Positions 51,404 through 60,896 of a stretch of 64,000 nt of DNA are shown in pieces. Both the position numbers and the translations under genes were made by a program. The stretch's first letter is position 1. Each line of letters begins with the position of its first letter. Where the stretch lies: positions 1 through 64,000 of the forward strand of contig NZ_JACXIY010000018.1 of NCBI RefSeq assembly GCF_014705655.1, read 5' to 3'. Origin of the DNA: Paenibacillus arenilitoris (GTDB taxonomy: Bacteria > Bacillota > Bacilli > Paenibacillales > Paenibacillaceae). The notes beneath the pieces are model-generated. The model saw only the letters and a program-made list of their open reading frames with translations. It was not told the DNA's origin and searched no databases.

Positions 51404-52255
51404 TCACCTCTCCATAATGCCGATCCAACTGGCCATCCGGCCAGTCTTGCCGCCTTCCTTGCGGTGGGAATAGAACAGATCCCGCCTGCATCCGGTGCAC
51501 CACTGAGATATTTCGATATGGCTCGGCAAAATTCCTGCTTTTATCATAATCTGTCGGTTTATTTCTTTCAAGTTCAAGTTTGCTTTGCCGTTTTCTTTCG
51601 CTTGCATGCACGCGAGTCTCGCGCCCGCGTTAACATGCAAGCGGTCGAGCAGCTGGCCGACTTGGGAAATGACGGCTCCGTCCACTTCATAGCAGCAATC
51701 GCCGATGGACGGTCCGATCGCCGCCTCGATTTCCTCCGGCTTCGATCCGTAGTCTCGCTCCATCGCCTTTATCGTTTCGGTCGCGATCCGCTGCACCGTG
51801 CCCTTCCAGCCCGCGTGAGCGAGCGCCACGGCACCGCGCCTCGCATCGTGGAAGTACAAAGGTACGCAGTCGGCGTAATACGAAGCGAGCAGAACGCCAG
51901 TCACATCGGTCGTGATCGCGTCGCAGCCCGGAATGGCATCCTCATGCGCCAACCGGCCCCGGCCGCGGTCCCGCTTCGTTACGCGATGAACGCGGCTGCC
52001 GTGCACCTGTTCGGCGCAGGTCCAAGCCTCGAGGGGCCAGTGAAGCGCCTCGGCCGCCCGCTGCCGGTTTCGGACGACGTCCTCCGCCCGGTCGCCGACG
52101 TGCAGCCCCATATTCAAAGAAGCCCACGGCGCTTTGCTCGTTCCGCCTTCCCGGCCCGTAAAGCCCGCCGTCAGACCCTCATGCCGCCCCTTCCATTTGG
52201 ACAACAAAAAAAGCGAAGGACCCTTCGCCGATTTTATCCGTTCAAACGCATCCAT
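51404..52255 (-). CDS. ylmD: Polyphenol oxidase / purine-nucleoside phosphorylase-like YlmD
   Basis: 283 aa, PgeF/laccase family (also described as multifunctional nucleoside hydrolases). Zinc ligands and family motifs: WASLNMGLHVGDRAEDVVRN, EQVHGSRVHRVTKRDRG, YADCVPLYFHDARRGAVALA and HAGWKGTVQRIATETIKAME, ending WCTGCRRDLFYSHRKEG. I chose the ATG at 52255 (GAGGTGA upstream). In the ylm cluster; no role in division proven. Confidence 0.94.
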   Translation of the reverse strand: MDAFERIKSAKGPSLFLLSKWKGRHEGLTAGFTGREGGTSKAPWASLNMGLHVGDRAEDVVRNRQRAAEALHWPLEAWTCAEQVHGSRVHRVTKRDRGRGRLAHEDAIPGCDAITTDVTGVLLASYYADCVPLYFHDARRGAVALAHAGWKGTVQRIATETIKAMERDYGSKPEEIEAAIGPSIGDCCYEVDGAVISQVGQLLDRLHVNAGARLACMQAKENGKANLNLKEINRQIMIKAGILPSHIEISQWCTGCRRDLFYSHRKEGGKTGRMASWIGIMER

Positions 52256-52375
52256 TCGTCTATTCACCTCGTCAAAAGGTTTGCGGAACAAGCTCCGCTC
52301 TCGATTCTATCCGCTTCGGCGCGGGATGCAATCCATTCATCTGCTCCTCGCTACGCCTAGACTCAGTTTATCTCG

Positions 52376-52657
52376 TTACGAACGGGCTTGCAAATCCTCC
52401 TCGTCCGAGCGGATCGCCTTGGCGTCGTCCATTCGTACGAGTACGACGTCCGCGCCGATTTTTACGATATTTCTCCACGGTATGACGATTTCGGTTCCGC
52501 TGCTGCCGAACATCCCGAGAAATTTCGTGAACTGGGGAACGACGATCGAGTCGATGCGCCCCTGCCTCAGGTCGAGCTCCAGATCGGTAATCTGGCCTAG
52601 CTTTTTCCCGTCCACGATATTGATGACGTCCTTTGTTTGGAAATCCGATATTTTCAT
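52376..52657 (-). CDS. ylmC: PRC-barrel protein YlmC/YmxH
   Basis: 93 aa, one PRC-barrel: MKISDFQTKDVINIVDGKKL, GQITDLELDLRQGRIDSIVV, WRNIVKIGADVVLVRM. Family of Bacillales sporulation-induced small proteins; in B. subtilis ylmC lies downstream of sigG as here. I chose the ATG at 52657; the GTG at 52669 is an in-frame alternative. Confidence 0.93.
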   Translation of the reverse strand: MKISDFQTKDVINIVDGKKLGQITDLELDLRQGRIDSIVVPQFTKFLGMFGSSGTEIVIPWRNIVKIGADVVLVRMDDAKAIRSDEEDLQARS

Positions 52658-52746
52658 TGCGGTCACCACTTTTCCCCATAAGTTATCGTCCGAATGCTTC
52701 TCCTATAACTATATGAGCCATTTGCCCAAAATGTCCTCCTTTGCAA

Positions 52747-52785
52747 AAAAACGAGCCCGCTTTGGCCTGCCGGGCTTGTCCATTA
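52747..52785 (-). terminator. Second terminator after sigG
   Basis: Minus strand CAAGCCCG...CGGGCTCG followed by TTTTTTT. Confidence 0.82.
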
Positions 52786-52811
52786 AAAAGCGGCGCCTCG
52801 CGGCGCCGCTT
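52786..52811 (-). terminator. First terminator after sigG
   Basis: AAGCGGCGCC / GGCGCCGCTT with a 4-base loop and TTTAA; it begins in the stop codon of sigG. With the second terminator it isolates sigG from the ylm genes. Confidence 0.85.
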
Positions 52812-53592
52812 ATGTTTTAACATGCTTTTGCATTTGTTGGATGGCCGATTTTTCCAGCCGCGACACTTGCGCCTGCGAGATGCCGATCTCATCGGCGACC
52901 TCCATTTGCGTTTTTCCTTCGAAGAAGCGCATCGACAAAATCATTTTTTCCCGGTCATTCAGCTTGTGCATCGCTTCCCGGAGGGCGATTTCTTCGATCC
53001 AGGACACGTCCTTGTTGCGGTCGTCGCTGATCTGATCCATCACGTAGATCGGATCGCCGCCGTCATGGTAGATCGGCTCGAATAGAGAGACCGGATCCTG
53101 AATGGCGTCGAGCGCGAAAACGACGTCTTCCTTCGGCACGTTGAGCGCCTCCGATATTTCGAAAATCGTCGGCTCGCGCGAATTCCGGTTCGTCAAGCTG
53201 TCTCTCACCTGAAGTGCCTTGTAGGCGATGTCCCGAAGGCTTCTGGAGACGCGTATCGGATTGTTGTCTCGCAAATAACGGCGTATTTCCCCGATGATCA
53301 TCGGAACGGCATAGGTGGAAAATTTAACGTTCTGCCCAAGGTCAAAGTTATCTATCGCCTTCATAAGGCCGATGCATCCGACTTGAAACAAGTCGTCCAC
53401 AAACTCTCCCCTATTGTTGAACCGTTGTATGACGCTAAGAACAAGCCGTAAATTGCCGTTTACCAATTTCTCTCTTGCTGCCCACTCGTTGCGGGTTTGC
53501 AATGCCGTGAACAGTTCCCTCATCTCGGCATTCGTTAGGACAGGCAGTTTCGCGGTATCCACTCCACAGATCTCGACTTTATTTCGGGTCAA
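52810..53592 (-). CDS. sigG: RNA polymerase sigma-G factor
   Basis: 260 aa, precisely the B. subtilis length, with the same start (TRNKVEICGVDTAKLPVLTN). Directs late forespore transcription. Region 2 LVLSVIQRFNNRGEFVDDLF, QVGCIGLMKAIDNFDL; region 4 REKMILSMRFFEGKTQMEVA and ISQAQVSRLEKSAIQQM. Initiates at TTG (53592), supported by GGGAGG 8 bases upstream; no ATG fits. Transcribed from the sigE side but separated from it by a 105-base gap that may hold a forespore promoter. Two terminators follow. Confidence 0.97.
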   Translation of the reverse strand: MTRNKVEICGVDTAKLPVLTNAEMRELFTALQTRNEWAAREKLVNGNLRLVLSVIQRFNNRGEFVDDLFQVGCIGLMKAIDNFDLGQNVKFSTYAVPMIIGEIRRYLRDNNPIRVSRSLRDIAYKALQVRDSLTNRNSREPTIFEISEALNVPKEDVVFALDAIQDPVSLFEPIYHDGGDPIYVMDQISDDRNKDVSWIEEIALREAMHKLNDREKMILSMRFFEGKTQMEVADEIGISQAQVSRLEKSAIQQMQKHVKT

Positions 53593-53697
53593 CGTGATTA
53601 CCTCCCAAGGAGAAACATTAATGTACATTATCTCCTCGGAAGGTCATTTTATTCCTGACCCGACATCGTTCGACATGAGCGGCCGATCGTCAGGCGG

Positions 53698-54420
53698 CTA
53701 TACCATTTTATTGAATTCCTTGCGTAAACGCTTAATAATGCGCTTCTCGAGACGGGAAATGTACGATTGCGAAATGCCCAGCAGGTCCGCGACGTCCTTC
53801 TGCGTTTTTTCTTCGCCGTCGGCAAGGCCGAACCGCAGCTCCATAATGATGCGCTCCCGCTCGGACAGCTTTTCGAGCGCTTTATGAAGCAGCTTGCGAT
53901 CCACCTGCTCCTCGATGTTGCGGTAGATCGTATCGTTCTCGGTGCCGAGTACGTCGGACAGCAGCAGCTCGTTCCCGTCCCAATCGATATTCAGCGGCTC
54001 GTCGAACGACACCTCGGTTCTCGTCTTGCTGTTGCGGCGCAAATACATTAATATTTCGTTCTCGATGCAGCGCGAGGCATAAGTTGCGAGCTTGATCTTC
54101 TTCTCAGGATCGAACGTGTTGACCGCCTTGATCAGGCCGATCGCTCCGATCGACACCAGATCTTCGATATGAATGCCTGTATTTTCGAACTTGCGGGCAA
54201 TGTAGACGACAAGTCTGAGATTCCGCTCGATAAGCATCGCACGGATGGCCGTATCGCCCGAAGGGAGCTTCTCGAGCAAATATTCCTCTTCTTCTCGCGT
54301 GAGCGGCGGCGGGAGCGCTTCGCTGCCGCCAATATAATAAATTTCCTCGCTCTTTAGCCCGAATAAAAATAAAATTCGATAATAGTATAACTGAAGGATC
54401 AATTTATACTTGACGAGCAT
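53698..54420 (-). CDS. sigE: RNA polymerase sigma-E factor (pro-sigma-E)
   Basis: 240 aa. Early mother-cell sigma factor, made as an inactive precursor; the N-terminal ~28 residues ([20 protein letters not shown]) are the membrane-associated pro-sequence removed by SpoIIGA. Region 2 [40 protein letters not shown]; region 4 [20 protein letters not shown] and [21 protein letters not shown] chose the ATG at 54420 (AAGGAGGG 10 bases upstream). It follows spoIIGA by 35 bases, the usual pair. Confidence 0.98.
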   Translation of the reverse strand: MLVKYKLILQLYYYRILFLFGLKSEEIYYIGGSEALPPPLTREEEEYLLEKLPSGDTAIRAMLIERNLRLVVYIARKFENTGIHIEDLVSIGAIGLIKAVNTFDPEKKIKLATYASRCIENEILMYLRRNSKTRTEVSFDEPLNIDWDGNELLLSDVLGTENDTIYRNIEEQVDRKLLHKALEKLSERERIIMELRFGLADGEEKTQKDVADLLGISQSYISRLEKRIIKRLRKEFNKMV

Positions 54421-54455
54421 CCGGCCCATCCCTCCTTGATTGTGTTGGCTTGCGT

Positions 54456-55379
54456 TCACGTTTGCTGCTGTACCATTGACGGATGGATAATCGCTCGATA
54501 TGCCCCATCGGACGCAAGCTTTCCGCCATCAAGTCCGATCAGGACCTTCCGCGTTTCATATACTCGTCCCTCCTGCGTAATTTCGACCGAATCCGGTTTA
54601 AGCGCGAGCATGAACTGCGACCCGCGGTTGACGCCTCGGAAGGGCACGAGCCTCAGTCGGTCCTGCCACGCAAAAGGCTGTTCATCCATTCCCGCTACAA
54701 GTCGATCCACCTGCGCGCTGCGTATGCTGCTCAGCCACGATTCCGGCAAATCCTCCTGCCACAGAGCGGCTTCCGTCACCATGACCGGCGTTCGGGTGAG
54801 CGGATCGTACAATTGATTGCCGGTGTCGATCAGCCCCGTGCACGTTTGGATTTTTTCGCCGATTCTAATTTTCACTTCCGCCAGATGTGCGCGCACCAGC
54901 TCCCGTTCTCTTTTTTGCGTCAATACGGAACGGTAAACATACAATCCGATACAAAACGCAGCGATAAAATAAAACAAGCCCATCTTAAGCTCTACCCGCA
55001 TGCTTCCGTTCGCGAAAGTAATCGTCCTCCATACCTCGCCGGAGCCTTGCATGAACAAATAATAAAGCCCCAACACGGCGCCCGCGGCGACGAAATTGAC
55101 CGCGTAGAACGCGCCGATGTTTCGCAAATAGTGTTGTATGGACGTAAAGCCGAACGCGATCCATACCATCAGCAGCGACATCGCAATTTTTACGGCTAGC
55201 GTAAACAAGAACGATAATTGCGGAAACAGCATCAGAACGACGTAACAAGCTCCGACAGAAGAAGCCAGGAGCACCCGCCACGGCGGCGGCTTCAAATGGC
55301 GGGCCCAAGCGGAAGTTAATAGAATCGCCCCGTCGATTAGAAGCTCGCGCAAAAACATAACATCCACGTATACAGCCAC
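54456..55379 (-). CDS. spoIIGA: Pro-sigma-E processing protease SpoIIGA
   Basis: 307 aa. Five membrane helices in the first 150 residues, then a cytoplasmic aspartic-protease-like domain with the catalytic-type motif [20 protein letters not shown] near residue 180 and the C-terminal [20 protein letters not shown]. Cleaves pro-sigma-E at the septum. I chose the GTG at 55379 (GGAAGG 8 bases upstream), which gives a start [12 protein letters not shown] like that of known SpoIIGA; the GTG at 55388 is too near the ribosome binding site. Confidence 0.95.
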   Translation of the reverse strand: MAVYVDVMFLRELLIDGAILLTSAWARHLKPPPWRVLLASSVGACYVVLMLFPQLSFLFTLAVKIAMSLLMVWIAFGFTSIQHYLRNIGAFYAVNFVAAGAVLGLYYLFMQGSGEVWRTITFANGSMRVELKMGLFYFIAAFCIGLYVYRSVLTQKRERELVRAHLAEVKIRIGEKIQTCTGLIDTGNQLYDPLTRTPVMVTEAALWQEDLPESWLSSIRSAQVDRLVAGMDEQPFAWQDRLRLVPFRGVNRGSQFMLALKPDSVEITQEGRVYETRKVLIGLDGGKLASDGAYRAIIHPSMVQQQT

Positions 55380-55446
55380 TTCGGTCACCTTCCTGCCACT
55401 GGCGATAACGGGTATGCAGCAGGCACCCGGGAGAACGATTGAGACT

Positions 55447-55513
55447 AGTATATTAAAATCCTATTTCAAAGTCTGTCTATTCATGACGCCTTGACGCATC
55501 TTTTTTTGTCGAG
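55447..55513 (-). promoter_or_regulatory. Candidate spoIIG promoter with Spo0A box
   Basis: On the minus strand GCTCGACAAAAAAAG (near 55500-55514) resembles a 0A box (TTCGACA) and lies upstream of TAGACA (55474-55479) and TATACT (55447-55452), 21 bases apart. The unusually long spacer is a known feature of the B. subtilis spoIIG promoter. The match is by eye. Confidence 0.4.
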
Positions 55514-55966
55514 CATCCGTATAAAAACCGTCATGCTCTTCGTTCATGCCAATTGCTATTTTTCTGGTGATTGTTGTAAAAAATAAGTGTCCGCCTCGCT
55601 TTGATGGTTGCCGCTATACCGGGAAAGCTTACTTTACCGACATTATCGGGTTATTTTTTGGAGGTGAGGCTGCAGGATCTTGTCATTTCATGCGGTAGGC
55701 GAGGAAGGGTTGATGGCTGGTCACAAACAGCGTAAGGGAGAGCTTCTCCTCATAGAATAGAATTGCCAAATCACTGGCGTCTGCTGTATGACGTTGGCTG
55801 ACTGCTTGTTTCAAACAACGGACAGGGGAAAATAAGAGCAGACTCGAGCAGGGTTTGGGACATGCGGAAAAGCAGTCTTTGGTGCAATCGTACTTATTGG
55901 CCGTGCGCCCTCCCGTATCGCAATAAGGGCGTTATCATGCCTGCACCGCACCGCAAGCAACAAAAA
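55514..55966. other. 450-base gap between the spoIIGA promoter region and the ftsZ terminator
   Basis: I see no gene here. B. subtilis has the bpr protease gene next to this junction, but no protease-like coding frame is left. A mini-frame of 15 codons (MAGHKQRKGELLLIE, at 55713 on the plus strand) has a ribosome-binding-like GAGGAAGG before it, but it is too short to support. Confidence 0.5.
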
Positions 55967-55971
55967 ATCCC

Positions 55972-56002
55972 GCCTCATCCGGACAGCGCCGGATAGGCGG
56001 GA
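55972..56002 (-). terminator. Terminator of ftsZ
   Basis: Minus strand ATCCCGCC-ATCCGG / CCGGAT-GGCGGGAT followed by TTTTTG, 10 bases past the stop. Confidence 0.88.
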
Positions 56003-56012
56003 TATCGGGTTA

Positions 56013-57131
56013 TTAACGGTCGTTTCTCGGACGGTTGCGCAGGAACGCCGGAATTTCCAGCTGATCGCTCGAGGCGCCGCTTGCGCCGAACGGCTTCACG
56101 GCCTGGGAGCTTCCGGACTGTCTTGGATCCGCCGCTTCCGGCTGCTGCTGGGAAGCGCGGCGAACCTGGGCGGCCGGCTTATGCTCGAAGCCCGTCGCGA
56201 TGACGGTTACCTTGATTTCGTCCTTCAAGTCCTCGTCGATGATCGCGCCGAAGATCATGTTCACTTCCGGATCGGAAGCGCTGATGACGATTTCCGCCGC
56301 TTCGTTCACTTCGTACAGCGACAGGTTGCTTCCGCCGGTAATGTTCATGATGACGCCGCGCGCGCCGTCGATCGACGTTTCGAGCAGCGGGCTCATAATC
56401 GCTTTCCGCGCCGCTTCCGCCGCGCGGTTCTCGCCCGTCGCGATTCCGATGCCCATAAGCGCGGAGCCGCGTTCGGTCATGATCGTCTTCACATCCGCGA
56501 AGTCGAGGTTGATCAGGCCCGGAACGGCGATAAGATCGGAGATGCCCTGCACCGCTTGGCGAAGCACGTTGTCCGCCTCGCGGAACGCCTCAAGCATAGG
56601 CGTCTTCTTGTCGACGATTTCAAGCAGGCGATCGTTAGGGATAACGATCAGCGTGTCTACCTTCTCCTTAAGCGCTTCGATGCCGAGCTCGGCTTGCGAG
56701 GAACGCTTGCGGCCTTCGAAGGTGAACGGACGCGTCACGACGCCTACCGTAAGCGCCCCGCATTCGCGGGCGATTTCCGCGATGACCGGAGCAGCGCCCG
56801 TGCCCGTTCCGCCGCCCATGCCGGCCGTGACGAACACCATGTCGGCGCCCTTCAGCTGGTTCATAATAATTTCGCGCGATTCCTCCGCCGCCTTGCCTCC
56901 GACTTCCGGATTGGCGCCGGCGCCGAGGCCGCGCGTCAGCTTGTCGCCGATCTGCAGCTTATGCTCGGATTTCGCCAGGTGCAAAGCTTGCGCGTCGGTG
57001 TTGACCGTAATAAACTCGACGCCCTTAACGCCGTTCTCGATCATTCGGTTGACGGCGTTGCTGCCTCCGCCGCCTACCCCTATTACTTTAATTTGAGCAA
57101 GCGTTTCGAGCTCAAAATCGAATTCCAACAT
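56013..57131 (-). CDS. ftsZ: Cell division protein FtsZ
   Basis: 372 aa. Tubulin-like GTPase forming the Z ring. GTP-binding: [20 protein letters not shown] and the tubulin signature [16 protein letters not shown]; synergy residues [11 protein letters not shown]. The globular domain ends near residue 315; then a variable linker rich in Gln, Ala and Ser and the C-terminal peptide [17 protein letters not shown], which binds FtsA, SepF and others. Follows ftsA by a 115-base gap. Confidence 0.98.
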   Translation of the reverse strand: MLEFDFELETLAQIKVIGVGGGGSNAVNRMIENGVKGVEFITVNTDAQALHLAKSEHKLQIGDKLTRGLGAGANPEVGGKAAEESREIIMNQLKGADMVFVTAGMGGGTGTGAAPVIAEIARECGALTVGVVTRPFTFEGRKRSSQAELGIEALKEKVDTLIVIPNDRLLEIVDKKTPMLEAFREADNVLRQAVQGISDLIAVPGLINLDFADVKTIMTERGSALMGIGIATGENRAAEAARKAIMSPLLETSIDGARGVIMNITGGSNLSLYEVNEAAEIVISASDPEVNMIFGAIIDEDLKDEIKVTVIATGFEHKPAAQVRRASQQQPEAADPRQSGSSQAVKPFGASGASSDQLEIPAFLRNRPRNDR

Positions 57132-57246
57132 TCTTCATCTTCCCCCAGTCAAGCGTAAACCGCTGCGGCCGCCAAGACGGCGGCCGGCTGCGTTCCGCGG
57201 TGAAATATAAGCGCCTTTAGAGCAGAACCTTATATTGTGTTCATAA

Positions 57247-58494
57247 TTAAATAAATTCGTTAAACATGCTTTTAATCCGCTCGAACATGCCGGGTTTAGG
57301 CGCAGCTGCCGGCGCAGCCGCTTTGCGGCTTGCGGTCGATTTCTTCACCGCGCCCGTTCCGCGGGCGCCCATGTATTTCGACACGTATTGGATCATGCCG
57401 ACGCCGCTGCTGAAAGCCGGATCCCTAACTCCAATGTAATCCGGCAAAGCGATTCTGACGGAAGATTCCAGCTCTTGCTGCGCGAGTGGAAGCGTGCCCG
57501 GCATCGATACCGTTCCGCCCGTCAGGACGTAGCCGTTCACCTTGTCCCCGTATCCGAGTCTGCGGACCTCTTGACGGATCAGATGGAAGATTTCCTGCAT
57601 TCGAGGCTCGATGATGCTTGCCAAATCCAATTGGGAAAATTCCTTCTCGACGTTGCTCCCCATGCGGGTCACCTTGAACCTTACGTCGTCGGCCGCGTCC
57701 GCTACGTTCGCGCAGCCGTATTTCAGCTTGATCTTGTCCGCTTGCTCGCTCTGCGTCCGCAAGCCGTACGCGATATCGCTCGTGACGTATTCGCCGCCGA
57801 TCGGCAGCGTCGATACGGCCGCCAGTCCGCCCTGGTCGAAAATGGCGATCGTGGTCGAGCCCTCTCCGATGTCCGTCAGCACGGTCCCCATCGATTTCTC
57901 GTCCTTCGTTAGCGACATGACGCCGGATGCCAGCGATAGCAGGATAACGCCCGAAATACGCAGTCCTGCCTTCTCCACGCAGCGCATCAAATTATGGATC
58001 GCCGTCTTCGTCCCCGTGACGATGGTCGCCTCAACCTCGAGGCGGACGCCGATCATTCCCCTCGGATCGGATATCCCTTCCAATCCGTCTACCAAATATT
58101 GCTTCGGAACAAGATTGATGATCTCGCGCTCCGGCGGCAGCGCGACGACCTTCGCCGCCTGCAGCACGCGCTCGATATCCTCTTCTCCGATTTCGCGATC
58201 CTCGTTGGATACGGCAACGACGCCCCGGTTGGTCTGCAGCGCGATATGATTGCCCTGTATTCCGACGTAGACGTCTGATATTTGAATGTCAACCATGCGC
58301 TCCGCATGCTCGACCGCGTTGCGGATCGATTGCACGGTTTGATCAATATCTACGATTGCTCCTTTGCGAATACCCTCCGAGTCGGCAGATCCAACTCCAA
58401 TAATATTAATGGCCCCGTTGTTCACTTCGCCAATAATAGCACGAACTTTGGATGTACCGATGTCCAAACTAACGATGATGTCGTTGCTGCTCAA
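57247..58494 (-). CDS. ftsA: Cell division protein FtsA
   Basis: 415 aa. Actin-like protein anchoring FtsZ to the membrane. Phosphate 1 motif IIVSLDIGTSKVRAIIGEVN, the FtsA-specific 1C domain (residues about 85-165), phosphate 2 MGTVLTDIGEGSTTIAIF, adenosine motif GYVLTGGTVSMPGTLPLA, and the C-terminal amphipathic helix MFERIKSMFNEFI. I chose the TTG start at 58494 with GGAGG 9 bases upstream; the longer frame starts in the ribosome binding site. Confidence 0.97.
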   Translation of the reverse strand: MSSNDIIVSLDIGTSKVRAIIGEVNNGAINIIGVGSADSEGIRKGAIVDIDQTVQSIRNAVEHAERMVDIQISDVYVGIQGNHIALQTNRGVVAVSNEDREIGEEDIERVLQAAKVVALPPEREIINLVPKQYLVDGLEGISDPRGMIGVRLEVEATIVTGTKTAIHNLMRCVEKAGLRISGVILLSLASGVMSLTKDEKSMGTVLTDIGEGSTTIAIFDQGGLAAVSTLPIGGEYVTSDIAYGLRTQSEQADKIKLKYGCANVADAADDVRFKVTRMGSNVEKEFSQLDLASIIEPRMQEIFHLIRQEVRRLGYGDKVNGYVLTGGTVSMPGTLPLAQQELESSVRIALPDYIGVRDPAFSSGVGMIQYVSKYMGARGTGAVKKSTASRKAAAPAAAPKPGMFERIKSMFNEFI

Positions 58495-58716
58495 CTCGCG
58501 GCACCTCCGTTTCAAAATAATGAAATAATATTGCGCTTGCTAAAGGTCTTTCTACATATTCAACGCTTTTAATATTTTCCCTCTTTTTTCAACAAAATTT
58601 TCGTCGTTTTTTTCGGTTCTTGTCGAGGCCCGCCCCTTGCGGAGCCTCATTTTTCTAATGAATTCCAGCTTTCACGGCAACAAATGCGATAAATAAAATT
58701 CTACCATTCTTTCAAG

Positions 58717-59487
58717 CTATTGAGTAGTCTCTTTTTGCTCGGAGTCCGCATTTTCTATAGGCTCGTTGTTGAAAGGAACGTAGGTGTCGGCGAGCAGCAT
58801 CGTAATTTTGCCCGGCTCCTGCGTCTCGATGACCGCGTTCAACGCTTCGATTTTGTCCGCGAGGACGGAGACGGCCGTGACCACCTCGAACTTCGTCCGC
58901 GTATAGATCACGATCCGGTCGGGATAGGCGTTCGATGGGTTCGGAATGATTTCCGACAGGTCCGAGAGCTGTTTTGCGGGGATTTGGCCTAGCTGCTTCG
59001 TGAGCTCCGCCTTAACCGGATCGCCTTGCGCCCAGCCGGAGAGCACGGGCTTGTCCACCAGAAGCAGCTCGTCGTTGCTCGCGTCGACGCTCGTTCCGTT
59101 CGACAACAGCGCCGTCATTTCACCTTGATCCGACAGCTCGAACGCGACGACCGGGTGTTCCGTCACGGCAATCTTCACGACGCCCGGAAACACCTTCGTT
59201 ACCGCCACTTCCTTAACCGGCGGAAGCGTTCCGACCCTCGCTTCGATCTCCGCCGACGACGTCCCGAAAAAAGCGTCTCCCACCGCGACAGCGGCGGCTT
59301 GTCCGACCTCCTCCTCCGCCGTGAACCTCGTTCCTTCGATCTGGATTTCCGAAATTTTGCTGATTGAAGAATTGAAGAATAATACGGCCAGAATGGCAAT
59401 AAATAATAGAAAGAGGATGGTGAGCAGCTTGCGGCTTCCCATTCGCTTTCGGGCAGGTTCCTTAAGTACAGGCATCTGAGAGCTCAT
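58717..59487 (-). CDS. divIB: Division protein DivIB/FtsQ
   Basis: 256 aa bitopic protein. A short cytoplasmic tail rich in Lys/Arg, one membrane helix (LLTILFLLFIAILAVLFF), a POTRA domain (ISEIQIEGTRFTAEEEVGQA), then the beta domain of FtsQ/DivIB. Works with FtsL and DivIC/FtsB in the divisome. Starts 125 bases after murA, with a large hairpin between. Confidence 0.93.
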   Translation of the reverse strand: MSSQMPVLKEPARKRMGSRKLLTILFLLFIAILAVLFFNSSISKISEIQIEGTRFTAEEEVGQAAAVAVGDAFFGTSSAEIEARVGTLPPVKEVAVTKVFPGVVKIAVTEHPVVAFELSDQGEMTALLSNGTSVDASNDELLLVDKPVLSGWAQGDPVKAELTKQLGQIPAKQLSDLSEIIPNPSNAYPDRIVIYTRTKFEVVTAVSVLADKIEALNAVIETQEPGKITMLLADTYVPFNNEPIENADSEQKETTQ

Positions 59488-59506
59488 AACTCGTCCCTTC
59501 CTTCGC

Positions 59507-59587
59507 CAAAAAACATCCGGCTTTCCCGTCGCGTAATGTCGGCTTAGCTTTACGGCGTAAAGCTAAGTGAGGGAAGCCGGCCGTTTC
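59507..59587 (-). terminator. Compound hairpin between murA and divIB
   Basis: Outer arms CCGGCTTcCC / GGGAAAGCCGG enclose a perfect 11-bp inner hairpin, CTTAGCTTTAC / GTAAAGCTAAG (59543-59553 and 59557-59567). On the minus strand it is followed by ATGTTTTTTGG. It lies where an attenuator or terminator would separate murA from divIB. Confidence 0.7.
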
Positions 59588-59612
59588 GATCTTGCTGCTC
59601 ATGCGCATATCC

Positions 59613-60881
59613 TTAATTGTTAGGCACCGGCGAGTTGCGCATGATGCGCGCGCCAAGTCTTGATAGCATCGTTTCGATTTTGTCGTAGCCGCGGTCGATA
59701 TGGTGAATCTGCTCCACGACCGTCTTGCCCTGCGCAGCCAGACCGGCAATGACAAGCGCGGCGCCAGCACGCAGATCGGTCGCTTCGACCGTCGCCCCGT
59801 ACAGCCTCGGCACGCCTCGAATGAACGCGGCGTTCAAATCCACGCGAATATCGGCGCCCATTCGGGTCAATTCGTCGACATGCTTCAAGCGGCCCTCGAA
59901 AATCGTTTCCTTCAATACGCTCAACCCGTCGGCAAGCGTTAAAAGAACCATGACTTGCGATTGCAGATCCGTCGGGAAAGCGGGGTACGGAGACGTGACG
60001 ATTCTTTCCACCGCCCTTGGTCTGGCGGAGCTGCCGACTTTAATTATATCACCGTCGACGATGATTTGAACACCTGCGCGGCGCAGAACGTGTATGAGAG
60101 AAGATAAGTGCGCGGGCTGCGTATTCTGGAGCGTCACTTGGCCCCGCGTCGCCGCGGCGGCTACCATGATCGTCCCCGCGACGATCCGGTCCGGAATCAC
60201 CTTGTAACGACATGGCGTTAGCGACTGTACCCCGTCTATCGTAATGGTGTCCGTGCCGGCGCCCATGATCTTCGCGCCCATCGTGTTCAGAAAACGCTGC
60301 AAATCTTGAATTTCCGGCTCGCGCGCGGCATTGCTGATCGTCGTCCGGCCTTCGGCCAGAACGGCGGCCATCATAATGTTCTCCGTCGCCCCGACGCTAG
60401 GGAAGCTCAAATGGATGTCGGCTCCCGTCAATTTATCGGCCCGACATATGATGCGGTTGCCAAATTCCTCGATTTCCGCGCCAAGCGCCTTCAATCCTTC
60501 CAAATGCAGATCGATCTTGCGCTCGCCGATCGCGCATCCGCCCGGCTGGTAGACCTGCGTCTCGCCGAATCTCGCAAGCAGCGGCCCCATAAGAAATATG
60601 GAAGAACGCATCTGTCTCATTAACGACTCCGGCACGTGGGACGTATGCGCGGTTTCGGTATCCAGCACAACCGTACCTCCCGCATGCTCGGCGCGGCATC
60701 CCAGTTCGCGCAAAATGTTCAGCATGACGTCGATATCCAGCAAATCGGGCACGTGGTCGACCGTAATCGTGCCTTCCGCCAGCAGACTGGCAGCCAATAT
60801 CGGCAAAGCGGCATTTTTCGCTCCTTGGATAACGATGGTTCCTGAGAGAGGTTTCCCGCCTTCAATCACCAATTTGTCCAA
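59613..60881 (-). CDS. murA: UDP-N-acetylglucosamine 1-carboxyvinyltransferase
   Basis: 422 aa. First committed step of peptidoglycan synthesis: enolpyruvyl transfer from PEP to UDP-GlcNAc, cytoplasmic. The catalytic Cys is in VYQPGGCAIGERKIDLHLEG (so fosfomycin-sensitive in form); start DKLVIEGGKPLSGTIVIQGA and end AGLAAQGKTVVEQIHHIDRG match EPSP-synthase fold MurA. Initiates at TTG (60881), with GGAGGTGATACA in front. It is the sole MurA visible here; Bacillales often have a second elsewhere. Confidence 0.97.
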   Translation of the reverse strand: MDKLVIEGGKPLSGTIVIQGAKNAALPILAASLLAEGTITVDHVPDLLDIDVMLNILRELGCRAEHAGGTVVLDTETAHTSHVPESLMRQMRSSIFLMGPLLARFGETQVYQPGGCAIGERKIDLHLEGLKALGAEIEEFGNRIICRADKLTGADIHLSFPSVGATENIMMAAVLAEGRTTISNAAREPEIQDLQRFLNTMGAKIMGAGTDTITIDGVQSLTPCRYKVIPDRIVAGTIMVAAAATRGQVTLQNTQPAHLSSLIHVLRRAGVQIIVDGDIIKVGSSARPRAVERIVTSPYPAFPTDLQSQVMVLLTLADGLSVLKETIFEGRLKHVDELTRMGADIRVDLNAAFIRGVPRLYGATVEATDLRAGAALVIAGLAAQGKTVVEQIHHIDRGYDKIETMLSRLGARIMRNSPVPNN

Positions 60882-60896
60882 TGTATCACCTCCGAA

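Noticed and set aside
55713..55760. 15-codon frame MAGHKQRKGELLLIE with a GAGGAAGG before it
   Set aside because: Too short and without any supporting context.
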